Origin: Puccinia triticina
Lineage: Eukaryota > Basidiomycota > Pucciniomycetes > Pucciniales > Pucciniaceae
Length of the DNA stretch: 64,000 bases
Reading direction: 5' to 3'
Assembly (NCBI RefSeq): GCF_026914185.1
Contig: NC_070561.1
Coordinates: 930,001-994,000 of the forward strand
Shown: piece by piece, positions 10,781-23,731 of the stretch
How the letters are laid out: every line of letters begins with the position of its first letter
Numbering within the stretch: the stretch's first letter is position 1
Position numbers and translations under genes: made by a program
Notes under the pieces: generated by a model
Told to the model about the DNA's origin: nothing
What the model saw: the letters and a program-made list of their open reading frames with translations, nothing else
Databases searched by the model: none

Positions 10781-11548
10781 AAAATAATATAAATTATTTT
10801 GGCTAAGAGATGATTGATGATTTGTGTTAACTTAAGTCTTATTTTATCATTTGATAAACTGATTGATCAATCTAAAGTAAAGATTTTTACTTTACTAATT
10901 TTTAGACAACCTTAAGATCACTTGCATAGTGATTCAACATTGTTCTTGCTGTGCCTGAACAATCGTTAACTTAATTGATTATTAGTATTGTGTTCTTTCT
11001 TTTCAAAAGAACAATAACAAACATTCTTGTATTACTCACAATCTTTGGTGAAGTGATACAATCAATGAGTTTACGATTGAGCAATGCGTTGAGTGATGAT
11101 GACAAACTGTTCTCGATTCGATGAGAAGATGAAGATGATCAGTTATGATCACTCCTGACCATGTAGAATCATTGACTCACCTCGAGTTCAAAGATCTACA
11201 GTCTTTCTCATCTGAGATAACATTGATCATCATGTTACTCTTTGGCACACAAGCAAATCGCTTGGCTTCCGGCTGTTCTACATCAGAACCTGCCAAACCA
11301 ATTGTGAAAGAACCATTTCAGTTCTTTCTAACCTTGTGAGTATGTACACATTGTACAACTCACCTGGGTATTTCCTCTTAAGAGGTTCCGCGCCAGAAGG
11401 CAAAATCCAACAGTGATGTCACCCCTGCTGTTCAAAGTTGCCCCAAGGACTTGTGCACAGGACCAACTGCCATCTGCCCAGGAAACTGACCAAGTTGAGC
11501 AGCTCCTAATAGGTCTGTCATCATGACCAATATTATTTGGTCATGATG
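10781..11548. repeat. Dense run of about 17 short hairpins with unrelated stems
   Basis: Perfect or near-perfect stem-loops occur one after another, for example 10781-10800, 10843-10858, 10861-10872, 10874-10893 (8-bp stem), 10917-10933, 10940-10962, 10992-11012, 11027-11061, 11110-11127, 11136-11151, 11206-11217, 11219-11236, 11306-11328 (8-bp stem), 11343-11357, 11374-11385, 11413-11422 and 11519-11548 (12-bp stem, loop TATTAT). Stem sequences differ from one another, so this is not a simple tandem repeat. No open frame of note lies here. Confidence 0.75.
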
Positions 11549-11646
11549 CCAGTCTCTAGCAAAGCAGATGTGGTTTTTCCAGGGTTAGGTCTGACCTCAC
11601 ATCCTGGCCGTCAGGGATGGGGCAGCGCGTCATCTGCAGCACCCTA

Positions 11647-11731
11647 AGTTAACACAAGTCCCCCACATCAGAGGGCCCTGGTATAGCCTGGGCTGGCGCA
11701 AAGCGCAACCTCCGAAGGAGAGACTTGGGAC
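11647..11731. repeat. Foldback element, AAGTCC...GGACTT family
   Basis: Arms TTAACACAAGTCCCCCACAT and CCTCCGAAGGAGAGACTTGG are roughly inverted around a GC-rich centre. One of seven similar ~80-base foldbacks in this window. Confidence 0.5.
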
Positions 11732-11739
11732 TAATGTCG

Positions 11740-13634
11740 ACTTTTTGGCCTGAGGGTTTGAGGCCTTTTGGTGGGGGTTTTGTGCCATTTAAATTTTGAA
11801 CCTGTTCCCAAAGGGCCTTTTGGACCATGAGAATCCACCAGTTAATCCCCATCTTTTGAAGGTACACCCATCCCTGAAGGTCCAACCCTTCTCTTTCCAC
11901 GCTTTGTCAAACTTTTGGTTTTGAGGTTTGTCAACCTGTATGTTATGCATGTATGTATCTAGCTTGACATATTCTTATGGGTGGCTTACATTATAATGTC
12001 AACCAAAGTTTTGGCAAGTGGAATATGCACACTGGAAATGTGTACTACCACATTTACCCATAGTTATGGCTGAAAGCATATGGCATGTGAGGAATCCCCC
12101 ATCAACCAGGCTCTTGTTAAGATGTCTTGCCCAATCCAGCTCATGTGACCAATTTTCATTTTGAGGACAGGATCTGGAAGCCAAGATGGTTATTCATGCC
12201 CTTCACGGCTTCACCTGGTTTGGGATGGTTTTTGTTGTGTGAGGGGTGAAAGACAAAAAGTGTTGAAAAGCCACAAAAGCCAGAACTCTCAGGCCAAATT
12301 TACGACATTAGTCATAAGCCTCTCCTACGGAGAGTCCCTGCGGGACGGGGGGTGCCCCCCTCCGTTCAAGAGGCTTTGTTAGGCTAGGCAGCGCCCTGGT
12401 CAGGCAATTTGCCGTCATCTGTGGTCATTTCGGCGTGAATCCGGCCCGCGCGTCGGCTGGACGGGCTGGATCGTCCTCAATCGCTCCCGCCGTGTATGCA
12501 TGTCAAGTTGGTTAAGGATTCAAAATTTGAAAAGTGAGAATAGCAATTAATGCTATTTACGGTCGGACATGCAGGCATGGAAGCTGGAGTTCGCCTCTGA
12601 CAAGTTAGTCCATGATGTCGTGGAGATAGCTGGTTGAATTAAGGATCCTCAAAGCATATGTCTTTGATAACGTGTGGAAATGGATCGACCTGGAATAGAA
12701 AACGGTCTAGGAAAACAGCTCAGAGACATGACAGTTGTCTGAATGAGTTAAAGACCCAAAGGGCTATAACTTCGAAACAGATCCATCCTGAGGAAGGAAT
12801 CAGATTCATTTTTCTCATCATCGCTGTCCAACCATAGCCCGAATCACATGCGAGCTTCCGCCCAAGGCAGAGCCGAAAACAAACCGTCCAGCCCGTCCAA
12901 TTTCTCGTTCATGACTCTAGCTTTGGAGACTGGTTATGACTGAATGACGTGAAGGCTTCACTCGGGATCTATCGTAGTCCATCCTGTTGTTTCAACATTT
13001 CTCCAGTCGTCGCCTCCAGTCGTTGCTCTTGGTGGTTCGTTCGTGACAGTTTTTGACTGAAAAAAACTAGCAACTTTCGAGCTCACCAGAGGGCCGACGG
13101 ATTCTAATTTGGCTTAGGTTATAATTATCGATCATCGATCCGTTCTAGTGAAGACCTTCAGTAGTGCGCAATGTTAAACCAAATCTGCACTTAAAAAAAA
13201 AACAAAAAAAAAGAAGACCTTCAGTTCCTCGTCCTAACCATTACTAAGCGAGTTCGAAAAGAATGCGGGAAGACTGGGTGCTTGCTAGGCTCCGTGATGA
13301 GTATCGGCTGGTTGAGTCAAGTGCTGCTTCTGCTTGTGATTCGGGGTGGGTGGTGAATGTGCTGGTCGGGAACGATCCCCTTGTGGACGCTGCGCAGCTC
13401 ATCTGGCGCAGCTTTGGCACGCAGCTGACCCAAAGCACCAAAACAAGCCCCCCCCCCCCCCCCTGGGGACTTGGGCATACTTTTTGTAGAAAGGAATCAC
13501 AGCTATTGTCTTTTACAGAACTGTTGGAATTTTTGCAATTTTTCCGGTTTTCTTATGCACTTAACTCATAATCAAACTTCTCACCAAATGTCCCTCTGTA
13601 ACAACCCAGCGCTTGGTTGGCCCCTCCCTGCCCC
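11740..13634. other. Non-coding region between foldbacks
   Basis: No gene recognised. The only structured item is the foldback at 12305-12386. GGCTGGACGGGCTGG (near 12458) and CCGTCCAGCCCGTCC (near 12884) are an inverted pair about 420 bases apart, possibly ends of a decayed element. An A-run near 13195 and a C-run of about 16 near 13450 mark the right part. Confidence 0.4.
12305..12386. repeat. Foldback element, AAGCCTCT variant
   Basis: ATAAGCCTCTCCTACGGAG pairs with CTCCGTTCAAGAGGCTTTG around a GTCCCTGCGGGAC centre. Very close to the copy at 48061-48141, including the preceding bases GACATTA. Confidence 0.65.
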
Positions 13635-13715
13635 TAACTTAACTAAGTCCCTCTCTTTGTGGAGGGGGGACACCGTCCTGCAGGGACCCTCCAAAGGAGG
13701 GACTTATACACTAAG
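13635..13715. repeat. Foldback element, AAGTCCCTC family
   Basis: TTAACTAAGTCCCTCTCTTT and CCTCCAAAGGAGGGACTTAT form the arms, with GTCCTGCAGGGAC as centre. Confidence 0.6.
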
Positions 13716-13769
13716 TGGACCCCGCAGCCTGAGAGAATCAGGAACTTGGCCTTTTTCAATCCTGTGTAG

Positions 13770-13992
13770 CTTCATCACATCACATTATGTGATTGAGTTG
13801 TAGGGGAACAAAAGATGCAGAACATCAAGGAGAATCTTTCCACCTATTTTCCTGTTTTTAGGGATATGTAATGACATTCAAATGTCTTTTTTTGCAACTT
13901 CATCTAGTTGACTATATCTCATATCACACATGTTGCACTGTACAGAATCTGAAATCAATGATGTTACAACTGTGATTACAGCTCAACAAGAG
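13770..13992. repeat. Short group of small hairpins
   Basis: ATCACATTATGTGAT (near 13780), GACATTCAAATGTC (near 13872), CAACTTCATCTAGTTG (near 13899) and CAACAAGAGTTG (near 13984) are perfect small inverted repeats in otherwise plain sequence. Weaker than the groups at 7.0 and 10.8 kb. Confidence 0.4.
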
Positions 13993-14405
13993 TTGAACGT
14001 TGGGGATGGGAAAAAATAGTAGAAAGATAGGGACAGCTTGGGCCATCCCAGAAATGTAAACAATTTCAAAAATGGTGCAGAGGCTCATGAGGGAGAGTGA
14101 TTCTAAAAAAGTCCCCACCAAAAGTCATAATTCTCTCAGGCCGCAGGCAAAGCTGAAACTATCACCAATAAGTCTTGTAGAAAGCCATGATGAACATATT
14201 AATCTTTGGTATTGGTTACACATGATGAAGATTTTTCCATCCATTAGTTACCGTAATTGACAAGATGTACCAATACATAACAACATGGATGAGCCATCCC
14301 TCAACGTAACCGCTCCTGCGGGGCGCAGATCCGCCCCAGTGCCCACCAAGCCAATAACAGTTTCTCAACAAGTCATTGCTCTCGTGGAAGGCTGCCATCT
14401 CATAT

Positions 14406-15622
14406 CACTTCAAGGATAATTAAATTTCCCAAAAAAAATACTCAAAGTTTGAGGTTGGGAAAATCATTGAAAAAAAATCACTCCGTACTGAAAAAAAATG
14501 CAAACTGAGCGTGCTCAGCCAAAAAAATAAAAATGTGTCAGACTGAGTAAAAAACAATGGGGCACATTTTTGGGTTGATTTGTAGGACGGGCCTGCACAA
14601 GGCCCGCATGGGCCCCTAACAGGCCCATTGGGCCCATTGAAAAAGTAGTATTTGTTTGGAATTCCCATGCTCTGCTAAAATGTGAAATGGGTTGAACTGA
14701 ATGAAAAATGAGGGGCTACATTTTCAGGGAGATGTTTTGGACGGGCCTGAATGAGGCCCACCTGGCCCCCACAAAGCCCATTTGGCCCATTGAAAGAGTA
14801 GCCTTGGTCAAGAATGCCTAGGCTCAGCTAAGAAACAAAAATGTGTCAACCTGAGTAAAAAACATGGGGCCACACTTTTGGGGAGGGATTATTGACAGAC
14901 CTGCATCAGGCCCGTCAGGGCCCACCCAAAGCTGGTTTGGCCAACCCAGAAGTAGTCTTGGTTAAGAATGCCCACATGATGTTTCAGAACAGCACCAATT
15001 GACCACTAATCAACAGAAGATATTGAAGGGCTTCTGACATCTGCATGACATTTGTGCACTCACAGAATGTATTTCCAGGCCCTTTCCTTCCCCTTGGAAA
15101 CCTATTGGCCCATACGGGCCTGATTCAGGCCCGTTCAAAAAGCCTCCCCAACAATGTGCCCCTAGGGTTTTTTCTCAGTCTGACAAATTTTTATTTCTTA
15201 GCTGACCATATGCTTTCTTAACCAAGGCTACCCTTTCAATGGGCCCAGTGGGCTTTGTAGGGGCCATGTGGGCCTCATTCAGGCCTGTCAAAAAAATCTC
15301 CCAAAAATGTACCCCCATGTTTTTTATTCAGTTTGACCCATTTCACATTTTAGCAGAGCATGGGAATTCCAAACAAATACTACTTTTTCAATGGGCCCAA
15401 CGGGCCTGTTAGGGGCCCATGCGGGCCTTGTGCAGGCCCGTCCTACAAATCAACCCAAAAATGTGCCCCATTGTTTTTTACTCAGTCTGACACATTTTTA
15501 TTTTTTTGGCTGAGCACGCTCAGTTTGCATTTTTTTTCAGTACGGAGTGATTTTTTTTCAATGATTTTCCCAACCTCAAACTTTGAGTATTTTTTTTGGG
15601 AAATTTAATTATCCTTGAAGTG
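14406..15622. mobile_element. CACTA-like element that is a single long palindrome
   Basis: The element begins CACTTCAAGGATAATTAAAT and ends with its reverse complement, flanked by the 3-base direct repeat TAT (14403-14405, 15623-15625). The outer ~260 bases of the two arms are nearly identical: the same 82-residue open frame appears at 14420-14668 on the minus strand and 15360-15608 on the plus strand. Pairing continues with more mismatches almost to the middle (~15010), so nearly the whole 1.2 kb could fold back. Each arm contains two to three diverged ~120-base units with GGGCCTG...CAGGCCC words. No transposase is present. Confidence 0.8.
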
Positions 15623-15882
15623 TATAAGCGGCGGGGGCATTGAGTTTGTTCTCTGCCGACCAACAACACCCGTGCATTCTGTCCCTCCCAGCTCGAATAC
15701 ACAACATAGCTATAATTATAATATTTACATGAATGCAATGTTTAGCAGTACAACGTCCAGAGTCAACACTGATGTATGTATGCATGCACCGACACGAAGA
15801 AAAACAAAACACCCCGCCACTCTTTGTTACAGCTACTTTGCTTGCAGACTATTCCTTGCTGTAGCGCTTAAGTATATTGCAA

Positions 15883-18800
15883 CTATCTTCTCTGCTTCCT
15901 TACCACCAAACCCGGACACATATTCTCGACGCTCCCGAACATTCCCCAGCAATCAATTTGCAGCATCTCCATTGCACCCGTGTTTATGTTAGCCAGAATG
16001 GTGTATTTGTGATCCTTGTGCGCCATAAGACCTTGCGCCGTCACAAGCGCCTTGATACCCGCCTTTTGCAGTTGTGCCGTCAGCGAGTCGACTTCGTCAC
16101 GAGGTAGGCATTGAACTACTGATATCCCCGGAAACTCGACCTTTCTTGGTGTTGGGGCATTAGGACATCCATGGAGAACTTGTCCCAGGATCCCCTCGCA
16201 GGCCTCTTTGAACCACCACATCCACTCCGGGGACGACTTCGCGGTGATTTGGCGCTGGTTCTTGACGAACTTCAGGATGTCGTTGGCTCCTTTCAATGCG
16301 AGGGACACGGATGCAGCCAGGTTTTCAAGGTGACGTCTGACTTCGTCCTCGGTCAAGGATAATCCGTTGGCTGGAGGGGGTGTTGGTAGTGGCGGGCAGG
16401 AGCGGGGCTTCTTCGCTAACGACTCGGCGAGGAATCGGGCGAAGTCTTCCGCAGTCCACAGCGGCTTGTTGTCGTCAGCGGCTTGAGTTGGAGCTCGGTT
16501 GTCTTGCAGGGTATAGGGGTCATTGGGCCGAGACTTCTTGGCAGGCCTGTCATCTGGTGCACCCAAAGACCCTGCGCCACTCGAGTCGCCCTGCGAGAAT
16601 TCCCGTCGAACCAGACCGTTCGATACCCAAGTTCTCGTGTCCGGTTTCGGCTCCGATGGTAGGGTTACTGCTCCCAAGAATTGAACCGGGTCCTCGACAA
16701 CTAGGGTTACTGCTCCCAAGAATCGAACCGGGTCCTCGACAACTAGAAGCTTGTACACCTTTGAAAGGTAGTACATGTGCTTGCATGCACTGCCATAGCG
16801 CGCAAAATACTCGCAGCTGCAACTCGTGAGGCGGGCTGGTGCGCCATTGGCCCGGGGCTGGAGCTGGACCGTGTATGCATCGGTTGCCGGTGTGCTGAAT
16901 GAGGAGATGACAAACTGTTTCCAAATACATATGATTAGTACTGTTGTTGACTAAATAGAAAGATGATAAACTTACATCATTATCAAACTTGTGGACAAGT
17001 ATGCCTAGCAAGTCCATTATCGCCGGGGTGTAGCCTTCGGCCTTTGCCTTTGCAATGGACTGAAACCTGTTTGTCGTTTGGCGCTTGTACCCATCCGCAA
17101 CCTGAATGTGCCCCATGAGGTAATGGGTGTGTACCCAATCAGTAAGTACCTGGAGAACTTCATCGATCCGGCGCCGACCATCCATGTTGGAGAGGTAATG
17201 GGCCTTGAGGACCTTGTGCCATGCCTCGGTGTAGTTGTTAGTGTGGATCCCTTGATGGGTTGTCTGCATGAGATAGAAGCAGAATTGATATCAGTGGCTC
17301 AAACAATCATTCATAAAACGAGCAACTTACTGATTGATAAGCAATAGCCCAGTGTACAATGTTGGGTGCCCACTGGCTCTGGACGTAGTTGACAAGAGAT
17401 GTGCTGACGGTCAACCATTTGCTGTAGAAAACTTGAAGCTTTGCCTCTGGGTCGCGCTGGTCATACAGGACATCCCGAAAATTGGCTAGGGCCTCGGCGT
17501 GCAATTGCTCTCGTACGTAGAATTGAGCCCGGCCCTTGAAGGCCTTGAGAACGTGGAATATACACCAGTATAGCTTTGGGGCCCGTTCGCGGAGATCGGA
17601 GTACACCGACTTGATGCCGTTCCTGATTGCCAACGCGCAATCACTCATGAAGGATAACGGTACAATACCGGTAGAGTCACGCAGCCACTGTACCACAGAC
17701 TGGATTGGCTCACTGCAGTGGCGGTGGGTGAAAAGGACAATGGCAATTGGGGTTATCAAGCAGACCATCACTGGAGTGAACATGTAGTTTGAAAAGAAAC
17801 TTACGTTGCAGCAGAGGCGGTGAACGCCCAGCATATCGGAAGACCTTTGCCCACGACTGGGTCTTGTATGACAAAGGAATACAGACTAAACTTCTTTCCT
17901 TCGGAAAGGGAACCATTGTCAACAGTGTTGTGAGTGCTATCGAGCATGATCATCGCGCGGCCGTGCTTGAGCATTGGCTGCTTCTGCCAAGGTGATTGAA
18001 AGGCAAAAACGAAATCGGCTGAGTCGTGCGGTACCGGGAGGAATGTATTCCAATCTTGCTGTGTCAAGTTGTCGTTCCAAAGGCTCAGCGATTTGAACGG
18101 ATTGGGATCACGTCTTGCCAACACGGCCATTTGGGTGGCAACGAGATATTGGTATCGATCAAACTTCAGGCTGCTTGCCTCCAGCTTGACGGTGGCACTG
18201 TGCATCTGTTGAATGAAGGATGAGGAGGCCAACTGTCAGTATAGTGTACCCTCTGCAAAATCCACAGAATAAGCTGAAACAACTCACCATTGAAAGCTCC
18301 CAGCACTCCGCCAACGCCTGTATTCTGGTCCAGCCAAGCCCCTCCAAAACACGTTCAGTCAGCCAGCTGTCCACCATTTGGGGGTTTTGGTTTTGTTTGA
18401 TCTCATCTTCAGAGAACGGATCTTGGTTGTTGTGCTGCCAACGCCATTTGACCCGCAGTGTATTGGACTGAGCATGGTGGAAGATGGAGAACCCGCTTTT
18501 GCAACCACATTTGCGAGAGAGAGTGTGCTGCTTGCGAGAGTTGGGTACCGGTTCGTGCTTTCCAGACAGAGGACAAATGTAATCAAAACAAAAGTGGTGG
18601 AGGATGGGACGACCGGATCGGCCATGTTTGGGTGGGGCTGCTGGCTTTGGCTTGGGACCACACTGTCTGCTCCAGTGCACGGTCGTCTGCATGGCGGTGA
18701 TGAATGCTTCGGCTTCAGAGAGTGATTGACCAGGGATAGTGAATTTATGGATGGGATTGGAAAAGGATGGTGCAGTGGCCACAAGACTTTGGACCATGTA

Positions 18801-18935
18801 AAGTGAGTTGGGAATCAATGGCTGAGATGGCTGAACTGGGATTTCGCGGGTGAATGGAAGAGGAACGACTTGGTAGATGTCACTAACTAAGGGGTGAGAA
18901 TTTGCGTTGGAATCATTGGCTGATCTTTTCATCAT
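15883..18935 (-). CDS. MULE transposase with FAR1-like N-terminus and SWIM zinc finger
   Basis: The model has five exons on the minus strand: 18935-18288, 18205-17805, 17712-17331, 17263-16976 and 16914-15883, all GT-AG with continuous phase, giving 916 residues and no internal stop. The N-terminal exon carries a Cys/His-rich DNA-binding-like segment (RKCGCKSG). Exons 2-4 hold the MULE catalytic core: Asp305 in MIMLDST, Asp374 in FMSDCALAIR, the C-x2-H motif WCIFH (Cys400/His403) and Glu490 in NNYTEAWHK. Exon 5 has a complete CxC...CxH SWIM finger (Cys605, Cys607, Cys617, His619). It should bind element ends and catalyse cut-and-paste transposition in the nucleus. A Copia element sits 196 bases upstream of the start. 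Its own inverted ends were not identified. The C-terminal ~290 residues match no domain I recognise. Confidence 0.85.
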
Positions 18936-19138
18936 GTGCTGACTAGAAGAGGGACAAGGCTGAGATTGGGCATGGAGAGAGGTTTGAAGATGGAAGTGGG
19001 GCGGATGGATAGTTATTATTGCGGAGATACTCAGAATGAGGGGGTTGCTGATGTTAATTTCGATAGAATGACAGTTGGGTGACAAGTAGTAAAAAGCTTG
19101 TGCGGATGATATAAGGATTGGCCGGGTGAAGTGAAATC

Positions 19139-19238
19139 TGTAGTGGTGTGGGGTGTGCAAACTCCACATTTGGAGTGTGGAGAGTTCAAGAGGCGGGCGG
19201 GATGGAGCAATGGATACTCGAGGATTCTAGCTACAACA
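19139..19238 (+). repeat. 5' LTR of the Copia element (100 bp)
   Basis: Starts TGTAGTGGTGTGGGG and ends GCTACAACA. It differs from the 3' LTR by two substitutions and one single-base indel. Such a short LTR is unusual for Copia elements. Confidence 0.9.
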
Positions 19239-21326
19239 GATTAAGAGTCCCCGATCTACCAACGGGCTAGCCTCTATCGATCGACTTCCAGCAGCATACG
19301 ACCCGGTGTGGAACTACTCTTGGGATGAATAGAGCTGGAGAGGGAATGGTGCTTTAATGGGCTGCCTCTCTGGGAACAAGAAAAAGATATAAGAGTGTGG
19401 ACTCTTATGGAAAGGGGTGGCAATGGAGATTTCTTGAGGTATGTCTGGGGGAATTTTCTCTAATCTAATATCTTTAATTCACAGGTAACAAGTTTGTCCA
19501 ATCTGATTTATTGGCATAAACTAGGCTAATGAAGGCTGACCAGTAATTTCTGTAATTTCTGATGGGGGACAAATGAACAGGAAAACAACCAAGTTTATAT
19601 ACACAGGAAAGAGGAGCCTTGAGGAAACAAGGATAACCTGAAGGGAAGCATAGAAAATTCTACTTCTATAGGATGAAACAGCCATGTGGTCAGAGTAGTG
19701 GGTCAAGGAGTCACATGATGGTGTAATAGTGGGTGGGGATGATGCCATCTTCTGGGGGCTATGGTGCAATCTTCCTAGTTGGAGGAGGGGATGTGTGAGA
19801 CATAACAGGGGTAGAATATTCTATGATCTAAGATAGGAGGATTTAGGTGTTTCAGGAAGTGTTTCAGGAGGTAATAATCTAGGTGGGGTTTGGGGCTATG
19901 TCTAGTAGAATGTGTATCATGTTGGGTTTGGAGGGTGAAGGGTTCCAAGGTTGCTTATACATCTTTGAGCACAAGGTCCTAAGGAAACACTAGAAGAAGA
20001 GGGTAACATGTGATCTGGGTAGATGTTTGAGACTAGGGAGAGGGTTTATCCAAGAGAGGGGGAGTGTGGGAATAGGAAATACTATTATCCAGGGTATGAC
20101 CATTGAGTGGGGATGTTGAGGGCCTTGGGCTTTGCTGACAAGGGGCCAGAGGTATGGGATTTAGTCTTGAGGTGTGACAGCCTTGTGATTGATGGTTGCT
20201 GGTTTTCTGGGTAGATCAGGATTGGCTTACCACACCGGTTTATGGTAAAAACCCGTCGAGACCAACCGGAATTATCGGGACCTCTACCTCCACCGACGAG
20301 AGCGAAACGTCCGAAACAGACAAAGGCATACAAGGCGCTTTTGAAGCTACCTCCATTACCTCCATCTCCAATTGAAGAGAAGGCAGATCCTTTAGACATC
20401 AAACGTCCTCCGTCTCCGTTTCTATTGGCTATATCATACATCTTCTCCAAAACAGTAACTCGGCACATCGACCAAGGGCTCTTGACTTCGACTTTGGCTC
20501 CGGCTCCCCTAAACCATCGCACCGTACCAAGTCCATTTGGATTACCAATAACCGTCCTCATTCCTGTGGCTGAGTATCGACCAAATATAAACGCACCCCA
20601 AAATACATCACCATCCTATTCACCCTTGGATACGTCGTCAACGGAAAGTCTGTTGAGAGTATCTGAATTTTCGTTAGATTCAGGATCCCCAATTGCTTCC
20701 ATGTCACAATCAACATCCGAGGTATCTCCAAAAACAAAATTTCTGCAACAACTGGGAATTTACAAGCAAGACGTTGAACCCCTGGCCGCTGATGGGTCAA
20801 ACTTTACCAAATGGAAGCGAAGCCTCAACCGTGTTCTGCTCCTCACGCTCAACATCCCAAATCTTTTTGACAATCCAGCCAATTACACCAAAGTCAAGAG
20901 TCAGGAAAACACCAGCATCTTATACCTTATTCAGATCACCATTCACAATGAACTTCAATCGATCACGGACCGCTTCGTTACCGGCACCAAAGCTTTTGAT
21001 GCCCTTCAGACCAACTTTCAAGGAACGGTACGATTCCGGCAAATGGAGCTCATCGACAAACTGCTTGAGTTTCAAGTCACTGGTCCAAATACTGATCCGT
21101 CTCAGGTCCAAGGTTTTTTCAACAAACTCTTCGACACATTTGCGGACCTCAAAAAGGTGGGGGCTCCTATATCCCCCTTGGTTGAGAGCCTCATTCTCCA
21201 GGCCGTTTTCCCGGTACCTCCTTCAATTTCATGTTTGCAAATGTTCCAAAACATCTCACTACAACTCGGTTCAAAAGAGGGTATCACAGCGAGAGATGTT
21301 CAAACCATCATCACCTCGGCCTATGG

Positions 21327-22577
21327 CACCAGGAAAAAAAAAATAGTCACTTGATGACAAGTGACATCATGCCAGCTCCAGCAGGCTACCCACCATCTAC
21401 CCACCATCTACCCATCATCTACCCACCATCTACCCACCGCCTAAACACTTTAAGAATTTCCACAGGAGATCCTCAGTTTCTGCTGGGCACCACTGATCCC
21501 CATTTCTGGTCAGCTGATACTCAGCTTTAGCTCCCAGCTTATGCTCAGCTTTGGTGCCCAGCTCATGCTCAGCTTTGTTGCCCAGATCAGAACCAGTCCT
21601 GGCCCAGCTTATTTTCAGCTTTATTCCAGTCATGGCTCAGCTTAGACTCTGATTAGGACTATCATTGGCCCAGCCAATGCTCAGCTTTGGACCAGTATTG
21701 GCCCAGCTGATTTTCAGCTTTGGATAAATCTTGGCTCAGCCAATGCTCAGATTCTGAGTCTGACCACTCCTGTAACAGCTTATGCTCATCTGTGGACCAG
21801 CCTTGGCTCAGCTGATGCTCAGCTGTGGACCAACATTGGCTAAGACAATGCTCAGCTGTGGACCAGCCTTGGCTCAGCTGATGCTCAGCTGTGGGCCAGC
21901 CTTGGCTCAGCTGATGCTCAGCTGTGGGCCAGCCTTGGCTCAGCTGATGCTCATCTGGGGACCAGCCTTGGCTCAGCTGATGCTCAGCTGTGGACCAGCC
22001 TTGGCTCAGGTGATATTAATCTTTTGAATAGTCTCAAAACATCTGATACTCAGCTTTAGAACAGCCTTGGCTCAGCCAATGCTCAGCTTTGTACCAGCAT
22101 TGGCTCAGCCAATGCTCAGCTTTTGGAAAAAATTGGCCCAGCTGGTGTTAATCTTTGGAACAGTATTGTCCCAGCTGATCCTAATCTCTGCACAAGCATT
22201 TTCCAAGATGATGCTCAGCTTTGGACCATTGTTGGCTAAGCTGATGCTCAGATTTGGAATATTCTTGGTCCAGCTGACACTTGGATTTGTTTCAGGCTTG
22301 GAATATCCAATGCTCAGCTGTGGCCCAGGCTCAGTCAATGCTCAGCTTTGGCCCAGGCTCAGTCAATGCCTATTGCTCAGTTTATGATGAGCATCAGCTG
22401 TTCCTGGGAAAAAATTAGGATCAGCTGACTGTGCCACATTGAGTGCTCTGGTGCAGTCCTGCAAACTCTACAAGTGCTGGTGGAGCAGACTTGGAGCAGC
22501 GCTGGAGTAGCTCTGGAGAAGAAATCAAAGCTGCATCATGTCACTTGCCATCAAGTGACTATTTTTTTTTCCTGGTG
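21327..22577. mobile_element. CACTA-like element inserted in Copia gag (copy 1)
   Basis: Begins CACCAGGAAAAAAAAATAG and ends with its reverse complement. It is flanked by the 3-base duplication TGG (21324-21326, 22578-22580). The subterminal TCACTTGATGACAAGTGA is itself palindromic. The interior carries about seven 33-base units (ATGCTCAGCTGTGGACCAGC...) between about 21786 and 22020 and many diverged GCTCAGC words. It has no transposase. Confidence 0.85.
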
Positions 22578-23731
22578 TGGCGAAAGCATTTGTTTTGATT
22601 CCAACAGTCAAACGAACGTATCTGTCTTCCGATCTTATCCTGCTCCGTCCGGCCCTAATGTTCCAATGTGGAACAATACCCCACAACCGCCCTGGAATCA
22701 GTCCCAACAACAATCAACAAGCCAACCTGTCAATCGTGGCGGTACTGCGAGTCAAACCCAACAAAGTCCGCATCCAAACCAGCAACCCCGACACCCTAAC
22801 GTGGGCACACCGGGCAATCCCACAGTCGATGACATCTTGGCTGCGCTCAATAACATTCGTAAAGGCAACCAAGGCCCAAGCAACCCCAACATCTACAATG
22901 GCAGGCCGTGTTCTTACTGCAAGGCAATGGGTCATTGGCGTTCTTCTTGTCCAACCCTCCGCAGCGATGCCAAGCTGCCGCCACCCAACACGGTCATTGG
23001 TCGCCCTGCTTCCGGTTACGCCCGTCAGGCCGCACCACTGAACGACCCACCCACCGGCATTGATCAGAATGCGGCAGTTCGATCAGCAGTGGGCGCGGAT
23101 GCGAATGGTGCCGCCGGCGCAGGCACGGTTTTGGATTCTGGGGCGACCCACCACGTGAGCGGATCTTTCCATTTATTTTCGTCTCTTTGTCCTCTTCAAC
23201 CGACCATCAAACTAAATCTGGCCTCTTCTTCTGGTTCGATGACGGCAACCCACAGTGGTCACCTGAAGATGGCCAATGGGGCTGGTACCCTAACCATCCC
23301 GAGAGTGCTGTTCAGTCCGGAGATGTTGGGCACGCTTCTTAGCTTAGGACAACTTATTGACTTGGGATTTCGACCGGCATTCTTGCCGAATCATGACATT
23401 CTTTTAACTTCCTCGTTTGCTTCGATTACCGCACATTATCTCAACCAATCTTGGATCGTTAATGCCGACTCTTTCAAGTTTTTTCATCCTTCTGTCTATC
23501 AAGTTTCCACTCGATCCTTGTCCAAAATCATTTCTCCGTCATACGATTGGCACTGCCGATTAGGCCATGTATCCGATTTGGTGGTGAAAGATTTTCTTTG
23601 GCGTTTTGTTCCAACCTTCAACCTAAAATCTTGGCAACCCTTCATTTGCGAAACATGCAAGCAACCGAAAAGTGAACGTCAAAGACAATCTCTACCTGAA
23701 ATCATCCCGCAAGAAAACCGCCTAGACCTTT

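Noticed and set aside
14420..15608. Identical 82-codon frame in both arms of the palindromic element
   Set aside because: Identity follows from the arms being inverted copies; composition is low-complexity and no domain is seen.
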